Below are positions 24,641 through 35,049 of a stretch of DNA of 64,000 nt, in pieces. The notes under the pieces are model-generated. The model had not been told where the DNA came from. It worked only from the letters and a program-made list of their open reading frames with translations, and ran no database searches. Positions within the stretch are counted from its first letter, which is position 1, and each line of letters begins with the position of its first letter. A program made the position numbers and the translations under genes. Source of the DNA: Escallonia rubra. Taxonomy: Eukaryota > Streptophyta > Magnoliopsida > Escalloniales > Escalloniaceae. The DNA is taken from assembly GCA_033065855.1 (NCBI GenBank), contig JAVXUO010000430.1, positions 124,001 to 188,000 on the forward strand, given 5' to 3'.

Positions 24641-27600
24641 AAGAGCTCGTGGCAAGTGATGCTTAAAACCATCTCCTGATATCATTATATTCTATAAATG
24701 AGTTGCTACTTGTTAGTATGTTCTCTTTCTGTGATTCAAGGTTTCGATAGATCAGCGGAGAATTAGTTGAATACATAGATGATACTTTTAGTCGAAGGCA
24801 CTGGCAAAGTGTCACATTTTGCACATTTTCATGCCGCACTAGAATGACCCTGAGGCTTCATGGCACGCAACTTGTGCACCGTGCTATGAATCGACATCTC
24901 TTATACAAGGCAATACTATTTTATCTGGAAGCACACTGATACTAGCATTGCATCAAAATCATGCCCAAGCATATTGATGACTTTAGACAAGTAGCAACAT
25001 CTCAACGCAATCACATGAGGCTGCACAATGATCTTGTCAAGATTTCCACATACGTGTGCCCTCAACCCTCGACGCCATCGCTCCGCTCTTCGTGCCGTAA
25101 TGTGCCCTTCATCGTTCTTTGCAAGAACGGTCCACGTTTTGTCCACACTGTATCTACCGTGTTACTATGCACTAAACATCTGTTAGTGTGCACCAATAAC
25201 ATACCCGCATATGAGGTTGTGTGCCAGTGCAGCGTAGCGATGTCCTAGCGAGCCAGGCGATGTGCCCTTCATACACGACAATGTGCCAACCTGTACAACT
25301 TGTCCCAATTCTCGCTTCACTTGTCTTAATGTGAATATTGTCGAGAATAACTTAGCCAACCTTAGTACCATGCTAATGATGGTACTTACAAACTCATACA
25401 TGATGAACAACATGCTGCCACCAAGCATGTGTAGCTTGTTGGTCGTTTGATGAGCTTGTTGGATTCAAGATGATGCTCGCATTGGCACATGGTGTCACCG
25501 TGCAAACTGCGATACGTGCTAAGTTGTACATGAAGCACAACATGCTGTCACTAAGCATGTCTACACCGTCGTCAGTCTCATGAGCGTGTCGAACCTAAGA
25601 CGATGCTCACCTTGGAACATGGTGTGCAAGCACACCAACGGCCCAATCCGTCATTATATGCATGCCCAGTATGATTTAGTATGATTAGGGGCGTAGCAAG
25701 CGCAAATATACAAGCTTAGACCCAAGAATAAAGCACACCATCTGTTGGTGTCCACCTAGAAGGACTTCCTGAAATGGAAGCTCTCAAACATGTCATCAAT
25801 GTTTTTTAAGCTTGTCCTAAGTTCTCTTTGAGTCGCTTACTTTATGCACTGTGGTTGCCCATGAAAGCACAAAGGGCACTTTTCCTTACCAAAGTGAAGG
25901 TATATGACATTACCCTGCTTTCAAAACTCTAATCAAATGCATGCTGTTAAGTTTATGTATTTGTGCTCTGGTGGCCATGGAGCTGATGACTATGGCACCA
26001 GATCAAGGGTTCAAGGGCTGGTAGAGAGAGAAGAAACAGAGTAAATTTTATGTACTCAGTAACGATTCACAATACAATCTTCGTTTGAAGTTTGTGCCCG
26101 TCTGATGCACTCCCAAGTAGAATCTTGCCAAGAACCATTCTCTATAGTCGCAAAACTGCCATAGCATATATTTTTTTGTTCACGAAGCACACCAGGTACT
26201 CTCCCCTCTTACCACCAATCCTTGAGGTCTTGCCTCATGTCACAGGTGCTTGGCCTATGCCAGAAGCATCCCATTACACAACACCTTTGCTTTGAGTCAT
26301 GGTGGCATAATTAACTACACTAACCCCTAATGAGGTTTTTACCGACTAGCATTTATGCTTGCAAATTATCGAGTACTCGGCTCGCTTAGCAAAGCTCGAA
26401 CTCGTGTTTGTTTATTTTGACAGTGTTCAAGCTCGGCTCGTGTTCGTCACGAGCTTTAAATCCTTGCTCGAACTCATGTTTGCAAAATTTATGCGAACGC
26501 GAGCAAAACTTGACTCGACTCGTAAAAAGGGAACCTAAAGAAAACCAAGAAGTTAATTCGATTTTACAAATCAAAGCCCTAATTTTTATTTCTAACCGAA
26601 AAATTGCCTAGAATAATCAATGTTTAGGTTTACTTTAGGTTTGTTTTTGGTTTAGGTTTTGGTTTGGGCTATCAGGATTGGGTTTATGAAATTAATGTGC
26701 TCAATAATTGGGCTTATGAAATTATTGGGCATATAATAAGAGCTGTTCACGAGCTTGTTCGTGAACAATTTTGGGTTTTCATGTTCACCTTGTTTTTAAA
26801 CGACCTCAATTTTTTTGTCAAGCTCAGTTCGCTTGTTCAATAAATGATCATGAACGAGCTTTTATTGAACGAATTATGAGCTTGTTCATGAAAAGTTGGG
26901 TCGGCTTGCAGGCCGACTAGCATCGATGATAAAGAAGAGCATGTTTAGATACTTAAACTTGATTTAATTTGGACCGAATCAGGTTGATAATTGTTTGACA
27001 AACACTTGATTAAATCAACTTTTAGCAGCTTTTATTCGAATACAATATTCTTGGTCATTTGTCACATTGGAATTGCTCGTCAGTATCTTTTTATTCAAAT
27101 ATCATTCATAGCTCGAAGTGATTCTGAAAGTTGATTAAGACTTTGATCTCAAAATAAAATAAAAAAATTTGGAGAATCAATTCAAACAGGCTCTCGAAAA
27201 TTATTGTCGCTTTTGTAGTGCTTACTAATTGTGCCAATGCCACCACGCTGAAAGACACATAAGCAGTCGCACCACCACACCTTTGCCACACTGCGTAGTA
27301 TGTTACTATGTGTTTATTGTACAACAACAATATACGGCATAATATAGAGCGAAGTTGACGAACATAAATCGAAAAGGAGCGCGACACAAGTTGATTGTTC
27401 GTGCCTTTTAGCGTGTGCTTGAGTGGGAGACTGAGAAAGGCATAGTAAAGCAATAAAAATAGCTTTTTTGTCGCTAAAAAGTACTATAATGAGACGTGCT
27501 GGCCTTTTAGCGAGATATAAAGAGGTGAATTAACCATGTCAGAGGATAAAATTTGCATCTCTTTCTAATGGGACTCATTCATTTCTTTTTCACCTTGACA

Positions 27601-28992
27601 AAAGGGATGTGGAGATACATATCTTCATGCAAAATGCTTATTATTATTATTATTATTATATATCTATAATAATGGACATCACTTTAAGGAAATGTAACAG
27701 CAAATGATGATCAGCATGCTTGAATGTCAAAAAGAAAAGAGAAACGTGCTAGTAAACAATGGCGATCAACTGATGTTGTTGCGTCCCTTTTCCCAAAATT
27801 TGGGTCGACAATCCACAATAAGGTAATACGAAGAAGACAATTAAGAAAGTACTGACATGTTTATTGTTAATTAATGACTCTCGAGACAACCGCAACCCGC
27901 GTTCGAAGGGCATGCTCAAGCAAGGAGAACGAGCCCGTTGGCCGCTTGCTTTTAACTTTCAAATATGATATTCACCGCTTTACAAAGATATATTACTATC
28001 TTTTTGGAACTCACCTCTCACTTTAGCGTAGAAGATGTTTTGAGAACGGGTATCCGACCAACGTAGAGGTGTCTTCTTGTTTTCTTGAAATGTTATCCAT
28101 TGAGGATGCTATCATTCCAGATGTTTGAAAGTAGCATCCGCACAAGGCTATTATCTGCTTACATCTTTTCTGAGAAGTCACATTTTTAGCTATTTTTAAA
28201 AGTTTTATCTCCCCCGTTCCCCCCCCCCCCCCCCCCTCTCTGAAACTACAAATATAACACACAAGTTCAACAAAACTATCGAGACTAAGATGATGGCTAC
28301 CCGGCATAAAAGCCCTTTATCAATAACCCTTAATTTTTAATTTTATAGTTCTTGATGTCTTAAGCCTTGTGCTTGTATAAAAGTTAAAACTTCAAGGTTT
28401 AAAATACAATTAGGCAAAATATTAGAAAAGTTGGTTCCAACACGTTTTTGTTTGTCTCTCAAAACTTTTGTGACTTTGAATGGTCATAATATTCTAACTC
28501 CCGATACCGATAGTTACTTTCTGAACAAATAATTTATGGTCAAATTTGTTTTTTTGATTCGCCTGTAAGGAGTATCATCGGGTCAACATTAACGTCAATC
28601 AAAACTAAGTTTTCTCTCCTGAAAATCTTAAAGGTGCACTCCGCATATCTGTCTGGTACATTTTGAATATTTTTCTACAAGATACTTAAATTAGTTGGGT
28701 CGTTTGTTCTATATTCACAATTATGACAAAATAAAAAGAATGGGAAATATTTTTCTATATATGGTCGGCTTCTCAATCGCCTGCAAGACCTTTCAAAATA
28801 AACAATAGGGCATCATGTATGTTACATCCAACGTAAGTAGAGATGATCTGGGCTAATTTATGGGTAATATTAATTAGTACGTAGCAAGACGGCAAAACAA
28901 AAGAAAGGAACTAAAATCAAAGCAAACAACTAACCCTACACTTTGAAATGTACACTTTGGAATGTGTTTTTTGGTGAAATCGGAAATATATA
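24641..28992. other. Intergenic region between the cyclase gene and the MULE
   Basis: No convincing gene. 25398-25640 holds two ~130-bp diverged tandem units (AACATGCTGCCACCAAGCATG / AACATGCTGTCACTAAGCATG). 26340-26930 is rich in inverted AGCTCG/CGAGCT and TTCGTGAACA/TGTTCAC words, resembling a decayed non-autonomous transposon. 26937-27198 has GAGCATGTTTAGA / TTCAAACAGGCTCTC ends like a small MITE. A 19-C run sits at 28219-28237. The frames here are short and lack family similarity. Confidence 0.5.
25398..25640. repeat. Two diverged ~130-bp tandem units
   Basis: ACATGATGAACAACATGCTG through GATGCTCGCATTGGCACATGG recurs 130 bases later as ACATGAAGCACAACATGCTG through GATGCTCACCTTGGAACATGG, with roughly three quarters of positions the same by eye. 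Confidence 0.65.
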
Positions 28993-29260
28993 GGGAGCTG
29001 ATCCGTTGAGAGCGTGGGCAAAATAGGAGAAGTTGCAAACGCGATCTGACCGTCCATCCCGAAAGATGGACGGTCCAGATCGCGCCTTTTTCAAAACCTG
29101 TCAGCCGTCCGCCATACAGTATGGCGGACGGGTTTTTTTACCAAATTGCCCCTCCGCGCCTGTCCGCTACACAGTAGCGCGGAGGGCATTAATGTCCTGA
29201 TGGGTGACAGCAAAAAGGCCTCCGCCATACAGTATGGCGGACGTCCCCTAGGCTGACCCC
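28993..29260 (+). repeat. Left terminal inverted repeat of the MULE
   Basis: About 265 bases that reappear inverted at 38832-39100 with about six substitutions and one T-run length change by hand count. The internal substitutions I saw are all C/T or G/A, as expected from deamination of methylated cytosines. It contains a nested hairpin (29038-29086) and three 23-bp GTCCGC-N11-GCGGAC type palindromes (29107, 29162, 29220). A fourth (29318) lies just inside the TIR, after a triple CCCCTGCCTGACA direct repeat. Confidence 0.93.
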
Positions 29261-29556
29261 TGCCTGACACCCCTGCCTGACACTGACCCCTGCCTGACAC
29301 GAGACAGCAAAAAAGGTATCCGCTATACAGTAGAGCGGAATAATTTCCACACAGAAACGCGGACAGGTGCTTCCCGTATACCCCCGAGGTTCCTGATTCT
29401 CAGCTCTCTTTCCTGAATTCTCAGAGCTCATCCCGCAAAATTCTCAAGCTCTTCCCGCAAAATTTTCTTCTCCTTCGGATTCACCTGGCTTCCATTTCCG
29501 GCTCCCCTCAAGCTACTTCGAGTAAAACTTGCTTCAATCTTCTTCACTCAAGCAAG

Positions 29557-29984
29557 GTAAGTTTCTCATCTCAGATATTTTCTGGGTGGATTGACTGATA
29601 AAGTATATATTTTATTTTGGGCAAAAAAATATAAATTTCTGATGATGTTCTAGAAATTAATTTGTTAACTTTAAAGAAGTTTATTGTAGTTAATTTTGAT
29701 TTTTTTGAGGGGCGCTAACTTCGGCACATCTATCCTATTTAAATTCGAATTTTTTGAGATACGTTTGTTGTATTTTGGCATGATGAATTTGTCTAACGCT
29801 CTTAGTAATTGTAATTTGTTATGTTCAATAAATCTATAATTAGCAAAATGGGAGACTTTTGAGATTATGTATATGGTATATTTGTCATCTTAAATTTGTC
29901 TATTCGTCACGATAATTTTAAGGTAATATTTTCAGTTGAAAATGTCATTTGATTGTTCAGCGTAGTCTATATTTCTACATATAG
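29557..29984 (+). other. Probable 5'UTR intron of the transposase gene
   Basis: A strong donor (AAGCAAG|GTAAGT) and an acceptor (TTCTACATATAG|GGAG) lie just before the ATG at 29999. The intron is AT-rich. It supports 29999 as the ancestral translation start. Confidence 0.55.
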
Positions 29985-29998
29985 GGAGCTGTTTCACA

Positions 29999-32296
29999 AT
30001 GTCTGATTTCGTGTCGAGCTCCAACACCCCCGTAGATGCTAGTGATCCGTATCTAGGACGAACCTTTCAAACATTGGAGGAAGCTGGAGAATGTTTCTGA
30101 GCGTATTCATTGAGGGTTGGATTTGGCATTAGAATAAAGACTTCAAGAACGAGCAACATAACGAGAAAGATATGCTCTCGTATGTACGAGTGCCATAGGG
30201 GCAGAAACCCAGTGCAAAATGAGACACGCGTAGGCAATGAGGACAGTGATGACGAAATAGGCTATTCGCGCAGAAGACGGGACTTCTTTGTGCGAACGAA
30301 TTGCCAGGTCAAGATGTTCGTAAGCTATAAACCCAAGAAAGATCATTGGCTTATTAGCAGCCTGGAACTGGCACACAATCACCCGTTAGTAACCCCTTCT
30401 AAGGTGAGTCAGATGCATCAACACAAGAAGATGGGAAAGGTCGCGAGGAGCCTCATTCACACAATGAGCGATGCGCGTCTAGGACCTACCGACATGATTA
30501 ATGTTCTTGCTGAACAGGCCGGGGGAATTCAAAATTTAAACTTTAACACGACAGACGTTCGCAACGAGGTCCGAACCCATAGACGAGCCGCGTATGACCT
30601 CAATGATGCTCAAGCCACAATGAGCCTATTGAAGCGGATGCAGATGGAGGACCCGCAGTTTACCTTCGATTATAAACTTGACGACGAGCATCGAGTTAGC
30701 ACAATTTTTTGGGTCGACGGTCGTTCCAGGCTTGCTTATAAGCATTTTGGGGATGTCGTGACTTTCGACACCACATACCGTACCAACAAGTACTCGATGC
30801 CGTTTGCCCCTTTCACGGGGGTCAATCATCATTATCACTCCATCCTGTTCGGGTTCGCCTTGTTACGGGACGAGAGCGAGAGTTCTTTTGAATGGTTGTT
30901 TAGGGCGTGGCTGGAAGCCATGAACTTTAAAGCACCCAACGTTATCATCACCGATCAAGATTTGGCAATGAAGAAGGCTATTGCCACCGTCTTCCCAGAT
31001 ACTCGACACAACTTGTGCACTTGGCACATAAGCAACAAATACCCCGAACGTTTGCATCACGTGAATGCAAAGTTTCCAGAATTTAAACAGGATTTTGACA
31101 CGTGCGTTAGCAAGTCGTTAACTATTGAGGAATTTGAGGAGAGGTGGGAAAAGCTTGTTCAGGATTACTCATTGCAAGACAACGGGTGGCTCCAGCACTT
31201 GTACGAGCTCAAAGAGCAATGGATTGGCGTTTACACGAGGAGGCATTTTTCTGCGGGCATGAGAACGACGGGCAGGAGTGAATCTATGAATGCCACTTTC
31301 GATAGTTACGTGGGTACATCTACCAATTTGAAGAGTTTCGTCACATCCGCACAGAAAGCGGTTGCGTCGTTGTTCGTGAAAGAAAGGGCTGCAGACTTTG
31401 CAACCACGTACAAACAGAGGAGAAGGTTGCTTGAGACCCCGCTGGAGCTGAACGGTGCCAAAGTCTATACGAAGGAGATCTTCTTGCTATACCAAGTAGA
31501 GCTGCAGAAATCGGGACGGTACTGTATAAACAAGGTGGCGGAGAAGTCTACGCGTGAGTACAAGGTTTATTCGCTCGTGAATGACCTCGTTCCTGAGAAG
31601 CTGCGCAGAATGTATACGGTGAGCCACGACACATTGACGGACTCAGTGACATGTGTTTGCAAGAAGTTTGAGTTCCATGGCATCCTGTGTAGACACATTC
31701 TGCGCTTTTTCACCCAGAAGAATATCAGGACAATTCCCGATAAATACGTCTTGCCACGGTGGACGAAAGGTGCAAACAGGTTGCACGGTACCATTGCTTT
31801 TCCGGAGCACCCGTATACTGACTTTGAAGAATCGGAGACGTTGCGGTATAATCATCTGGTGACGAGTTTCACCCGTTTGTTCGTAAAGGCTGCTGCTTCA
31901 ATGGTCGGTTATAAACATCTCCTCGAGGTAGCTCAGCAGCAAGAGCCCATCATCGACCAGTTGGAAGCAGCCGCTGTCACCAGTGCGATTGACACCAAGC
32001 CTACGACGGGGGTATCAGAAGATGACGAGCCGGGGGAGGAAGACGACAATGATATTTGTTTGTTGGACCCAATTATATCGCAAACGAAAGGCCGCAAGAG
32101 ATCTACGCGGATGAAAAGCTCTATTGAAACGGCAACTCAACCTAAAAAGCTGCGAAGGTGTGCATTGTGCAACAAAATGACCGACCACGACAAGCGGAAC
32201 CATTACAAGGCACTGGGGATAAGTTCGGGGGGTTTGCAAGACGGGGAAGAAGGTGACGCCGAAGACGAGGACGAACAAGCTGCAGTGGACCTTTAA
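29999..32296 (+). CDS. MULE transposase, FAR1/FHY3-like, with one in-frame stop near the N terminus
   Basis: The frame from ATG 29999 begins a FAR1-type domain (FQTLEEAGECF) but meets TGA at 30098-30100, then stays open to 32296. The first ATG after the stop is 30182, which would give about 704 aa and still keep the Cys/Cys/His/His of the WRKY-like FAR1 finger (YEC, NCQVKM, HNH). Counting from 30110 as residue 1, the DDE catalytic acids are Asp220 (DTTYRT), Asp282 (TDQD, followed by CTWH) and Glu391 (GRSESMN). A SWIM zinc finger (C515-x-C517-x9-C527-x-H529) and an acidic C-terminal tail follow. It binds and cuts element TIRs in the nucleus. FAR1/FHY3 are domesticated relatives, but location inside TIRs makes this a transposase. 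Whether the shortened protein works is open. Confidence 0.9.
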
Positions 32297-32446
32297 TTTT
32301 TTGTACAACGTTATGACATTTGTAATAATTTTCGGAGGGATAATTTTTCCACCAAATGCTGGAAATATTAAAAAATGGACACTGTGAGAGGCCATCGAAT
32401 TAAATGTATAGTCTTTTTTTTTTAAGTTATTTTTTTTTTGTAAGCC

Positions 32447-32752
32447 CCTCCGCTATAAAATATAACGGACGTCATCGCAGTAAACTTTTGGCCTGCTTAT
32501 TCGTCCGCTATACAATATAGCGGACTTCATGAGCAGTAAAAGTTTTGGTCTGCTTTCACGTCCGCTATACAATATAGCGGACCTCATGAGCAGTAAAAGT
32601 TTTGGTCTTCATTTACGTCCGCTATACAATATAGCGGACATCATGAGCAATAAAACTTTTGGTCTTCATTTACGTCCGCTAGACAATATAGCGGACGTCA
32701 TCGAAGAAAAACTTTTGGTGTTCTTTTACGTCCGCTATATAAAGTGGCGGAT
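32447..32752 (+). repeat. Array A: six 57-bp tandem units each with the 23-bp palindrome
   Basis: The palindrome CGTCCGCTATACAATATAG(CGGAC) starts at about 32447, 32502, 32559, 32616, 32673 and 32729, so the period is 55-57 bases. The spacer is CATGAGCAGTAAAAGTTTTG-like. The array sits between the transposase stop and the B3 start codon and so occupies the B3 promoter. The outermost copies are the most degraded. Confidence 0.95.
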
Positions 32753-32924
32753 AACTCTATCCTACTATATATATTAATCATATCGCTAAATCAGCTGTTA
32801 TCAGTCCTATCTGAGGGCACCTCTCTCTGTCTCGAACATCTGCCGCTACTCCGTCTCCGGCACCCACATCTCCGGTGGCCCAGAACTCCGGCATTAAACC
32901 GTCCTCCCCTCAACGCCGACCTCG

Positions 32925-33387
32925 ATGGCTTCTGGATCGGAGACCACCAACGATTTTATTGGCAACTTGCATCTGGCAGGCAAACACTTTTTCAAAGTCA
33001 TGATGCCGGGGTTTGAGAATGTACTTGTAGGCCATCCTTATTTCTCTGTATTTTCGTGTGTTAAAGGTTTGATGTTTTGGTTAAAAACTAACATACTTTT
33101 TGTGTTGTGTTTGTTAGGACATACCGGAAGCCTTGACCAATCAATTTACAACAATTCATGACAGTGCAAGATTATATAGCCGCAAGGGGGCATGGCAGGT
33201 TGAAATCAAGCTGAAGCCCGGCCGACCCCAAAAAAAGCAATTCGCAGAGGGTTGGAACGTCTTCGTGCGCCAGCATGGCCTTGAACTCGGGGACTTTGTA
33301 GTGTTTGAACACCTTGGGTGGTGGGATTTTCAAGTTGTAATCTTTGATCGGAGCACTTGTGAAAAAAATTTCTTTCCCCCAATGTGA
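32925..33387 (+). CDS. Single B3-domain DNA-binding protein captured in the MULE (2 exons, 123 aa)
   Basis: Exons 32925-33026 and 33118-33387 join in phase 0 (GTACTT|GTAGGC donor, TTGTTAG acceptor). The protein is essentially one B3 fold: HFFKVMMPGFENVL and DIPEALTNQF (strand 1 with the IP-F signature), then GAWQVEIKLKPG (WxV strand), FAEGWNVFVRQHGLELGDFV (W-x-F...L-x-GD-x-V core) and VFEHLGWWDFQVVIFD. This order is typical of REM-type plant B3 domains, which bind DNA through the major groove. No other domain and no breaks are visible. It lies inside the MULE, downstream of palindrome array A, on the transposase strand. A role in recognising the element's own repeats is inference; a passively captured host fragment is the alternative. 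Confidence 0.85.
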
Positions 33388-33458
33388 ACCCTAATTTATT
33401 ATTAATAAAATAATTTTTGTTCTTGTTGATTGTGTTTCGAAATTTTTCCTTGCTTATT

Positions 33459-33577
33459 TGTGTCGCTTGCGATTCCCTCAATATATTGAGATCGTTGATT
33501 GTGAATCGTACGTTAATTGTGTCGTTTGAGATTCCGTCGGTATATTGAGATCGTTGACTGTGAATCGTACGTTCTTT
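33459..33577 (+). repeat. 59-bp tandem duplication after the B3 gene
   Basis: TGTGTCGCTTGCGATTCC...TATTGAGATCGTTGATTGTG and its near copy TGTGTCGTTTGAGATTCC...TATTGAGATCGTTGACTGTG follow each other directly, both ending GAATCGTACGTT. Confidence 0.8.
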
Positions 33578-33773
33578 ATTGTTTATCGATATTGAGATTG
33601 TTGATTCTGACGCCAAAACAAGTCTTCGGGGCGCCAATTTATTAAAACAGCATTATGCTACAATGCGACTACAACAAGCCAATTTATTAAAATTGCGGAA
33701 CGCTACAACTTCTAGCTCTACTACATAGCGGACCACGCTGAGTGCACCTGTGCCGCAACGTCGTTCACTTAAT

Positions 33774-33985
33774 ATGTCGCGGCGTAATGTTAAGCAGTGT
33801 AAGAAAGCAGTGCGCCAAATTCGTATGGAGAATAACCGGATGTTGCTGCGTAGAAAACGATTTTATATGCTTCAACTTGCGGAAGAAATGGTCGAGGTTA
33901 GTGGGAGGCAGCTCACATCAAACGAGAGAAACAATATTTTAACCAATGATCAGTACTCATCTGATGAGTATATGTCAAATGAAGA

Positions 33986-33989
<4 letters not shown>
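33774..33989 (+). CDS. Small basic ORF of unknown function in the MULE (71 aa)
   Basis: ATG 33774 opens a frame that starts MSRRNVKQCKKAVRQIRM and ends SSDEYMSNEE. The N-terminal half is strongly basic with an Arg/Lys-rich amphipathic stretch (RMENNRMLLRRKRFYMLQLAEEM), and the C terminus is acidic. It ends just before an (AT)n run. I do not recognise a family. The charge layout is compatible with a small nucleic-acid-binding or helical protein, but chance is possible at this length. Confidence 0.4.

Positions 33990-34021
<32 letters not shown>
33989..34021. repeat. (AT)n microsatellite inside the MULE
   Basis: About 30 bases of alternating AT directly after the small ORF. Confidence 0.95.
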
Positions 34022-34026
<5 letters not shown>

Positions 34027-34164
34027 TTCTACTGCATGCTAGGATTTCATTCCAACCGGCACTCATCCACATGTCATTCTAATTGGTGTATCCCGTCTTT
34101 TGAAGCATGTAAAATGTTGGGAATATATGTTTCTAACTACATCCATCATACTATAATGGGGTAA

Positions 34165-34365
34165 CTAGCATGCCTAAGGTGCAATGAGAAAAAAAAAGTG
34201 ACATAAAAAATTACAACATTTTTCGCAAGCTATGAATTTGGCGCTAAACTGTGCGCGAATAGGCCCTTCATAGGAAAACCAAAAAAATAAATTGTCTCGT
34301 TTTTCGCCGAAATTCATAGAAATTGGCTATATAGCGTGCCTAAGGTGCAATGAGCAAAAAAAATT
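34165..34365 (+). repeat. Direct repeat flanking array B on the left
   Basis: AGCATGCCTAAGGTGCAATGA at about 34168 recurs as AGCGTGCCTAAGGTGCAATGA at about 34333, both followed by A-runs and a TTACA word. It is a spaced direct repeat of about 45 bases with a 165-base step. Confidence 0.8.
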
Positions 34366-34374
34366 ACATATCTA

Positions 34375-34825
34375 CATCCGCTAAACTATATCGCGGACAG
34401 CCAAACAGAATGTACAGCACTTAGTTTTTTTTGGGGCGCCTATTTACGTCCGCTAAACTATATCGCGGACGGCCAAGCAGAATGTAGCCTCCCCAACACT
34501 TAGTTTTTTTTTGGGGCCCTATCTACGTCCGCTAAACTATATCGCAGACGGCCAAGCAGAATGTAGCCTCCCCAACACTTAGTTTTTTTTTGGGGCCCTA
34601 TCTACGTCCGCTAAACTATATCGCGGACGGCCAAGCAGAATGTAGCCTCCCCAACACTTAGTTTTTTTGGGGCCCTATCTACGTCCGCTAAACTATATCG
34701 CCGATGGCCAAGCAGAATGTAGCCTCTCCATTACTTAGTTTTTTTTTGGGTCCTATTTACGTCCGCTAAACTATATCGCGGACGGCCAAGCAGAATGTAC
34801 CCTCCACAACACTTAGTTTTTTTTC
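34375..34825 (+). repeat. Array B: six ~78-bp tandem units with the GTCCGC-N11-GCGGAC motif
   Basis: The CCGCTAAACTATATCGCGG core begins at about 34378, 34450, 34529, 34608, 34685 and 34763 (steps 72, 79, 79, 77, 78). Each is followed by GGCCAAGCAGAATGTAGCC, CCCCAACACTTAG, a T-run and GGGGCCCTATCTAC. The GTCCGC/GCGGAC arms and 23-bp length match array A and the TIRs, but the core differs. It lies between the B3/small-ORF side and the 3' end of the minus-strand ULP1 part, so it separates the two convergent gene sets. Confidence 0.95.
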
Positions 34826-35049
34826 GGCCATATCTAGTCTCCCCTACTGAAAGCAAATCACACAGAACAAATAAAACACTCAGCTGAACAACACAACGAT
34901 ATCACTGAATCAAATCAATCGCATTCAACAACGATCACATCTCAGTCAACACAGATGAAATCGTCAATCGCATTCAAACGATAAGATTGAAGAAGTTTAA
35001 GGATAATTAGTAAAGTCAATATAGCGGACGTTATTATACGCAAACATTG

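Noticed and set aside
29999..32296. Domesticated FAR1/FHY3 host gene
   Set aside because: It sits between TIRs with an intact DDE triad and other element genes, so it is a transposase rather than a host factor.
32447..32752. CRISPR-like array (regular 57-bp spacing with palindromes)
   Set aside because: This is plant nuclear DNA; spacers are themselves repeated, so it is a tandem repeat inside a transposon.
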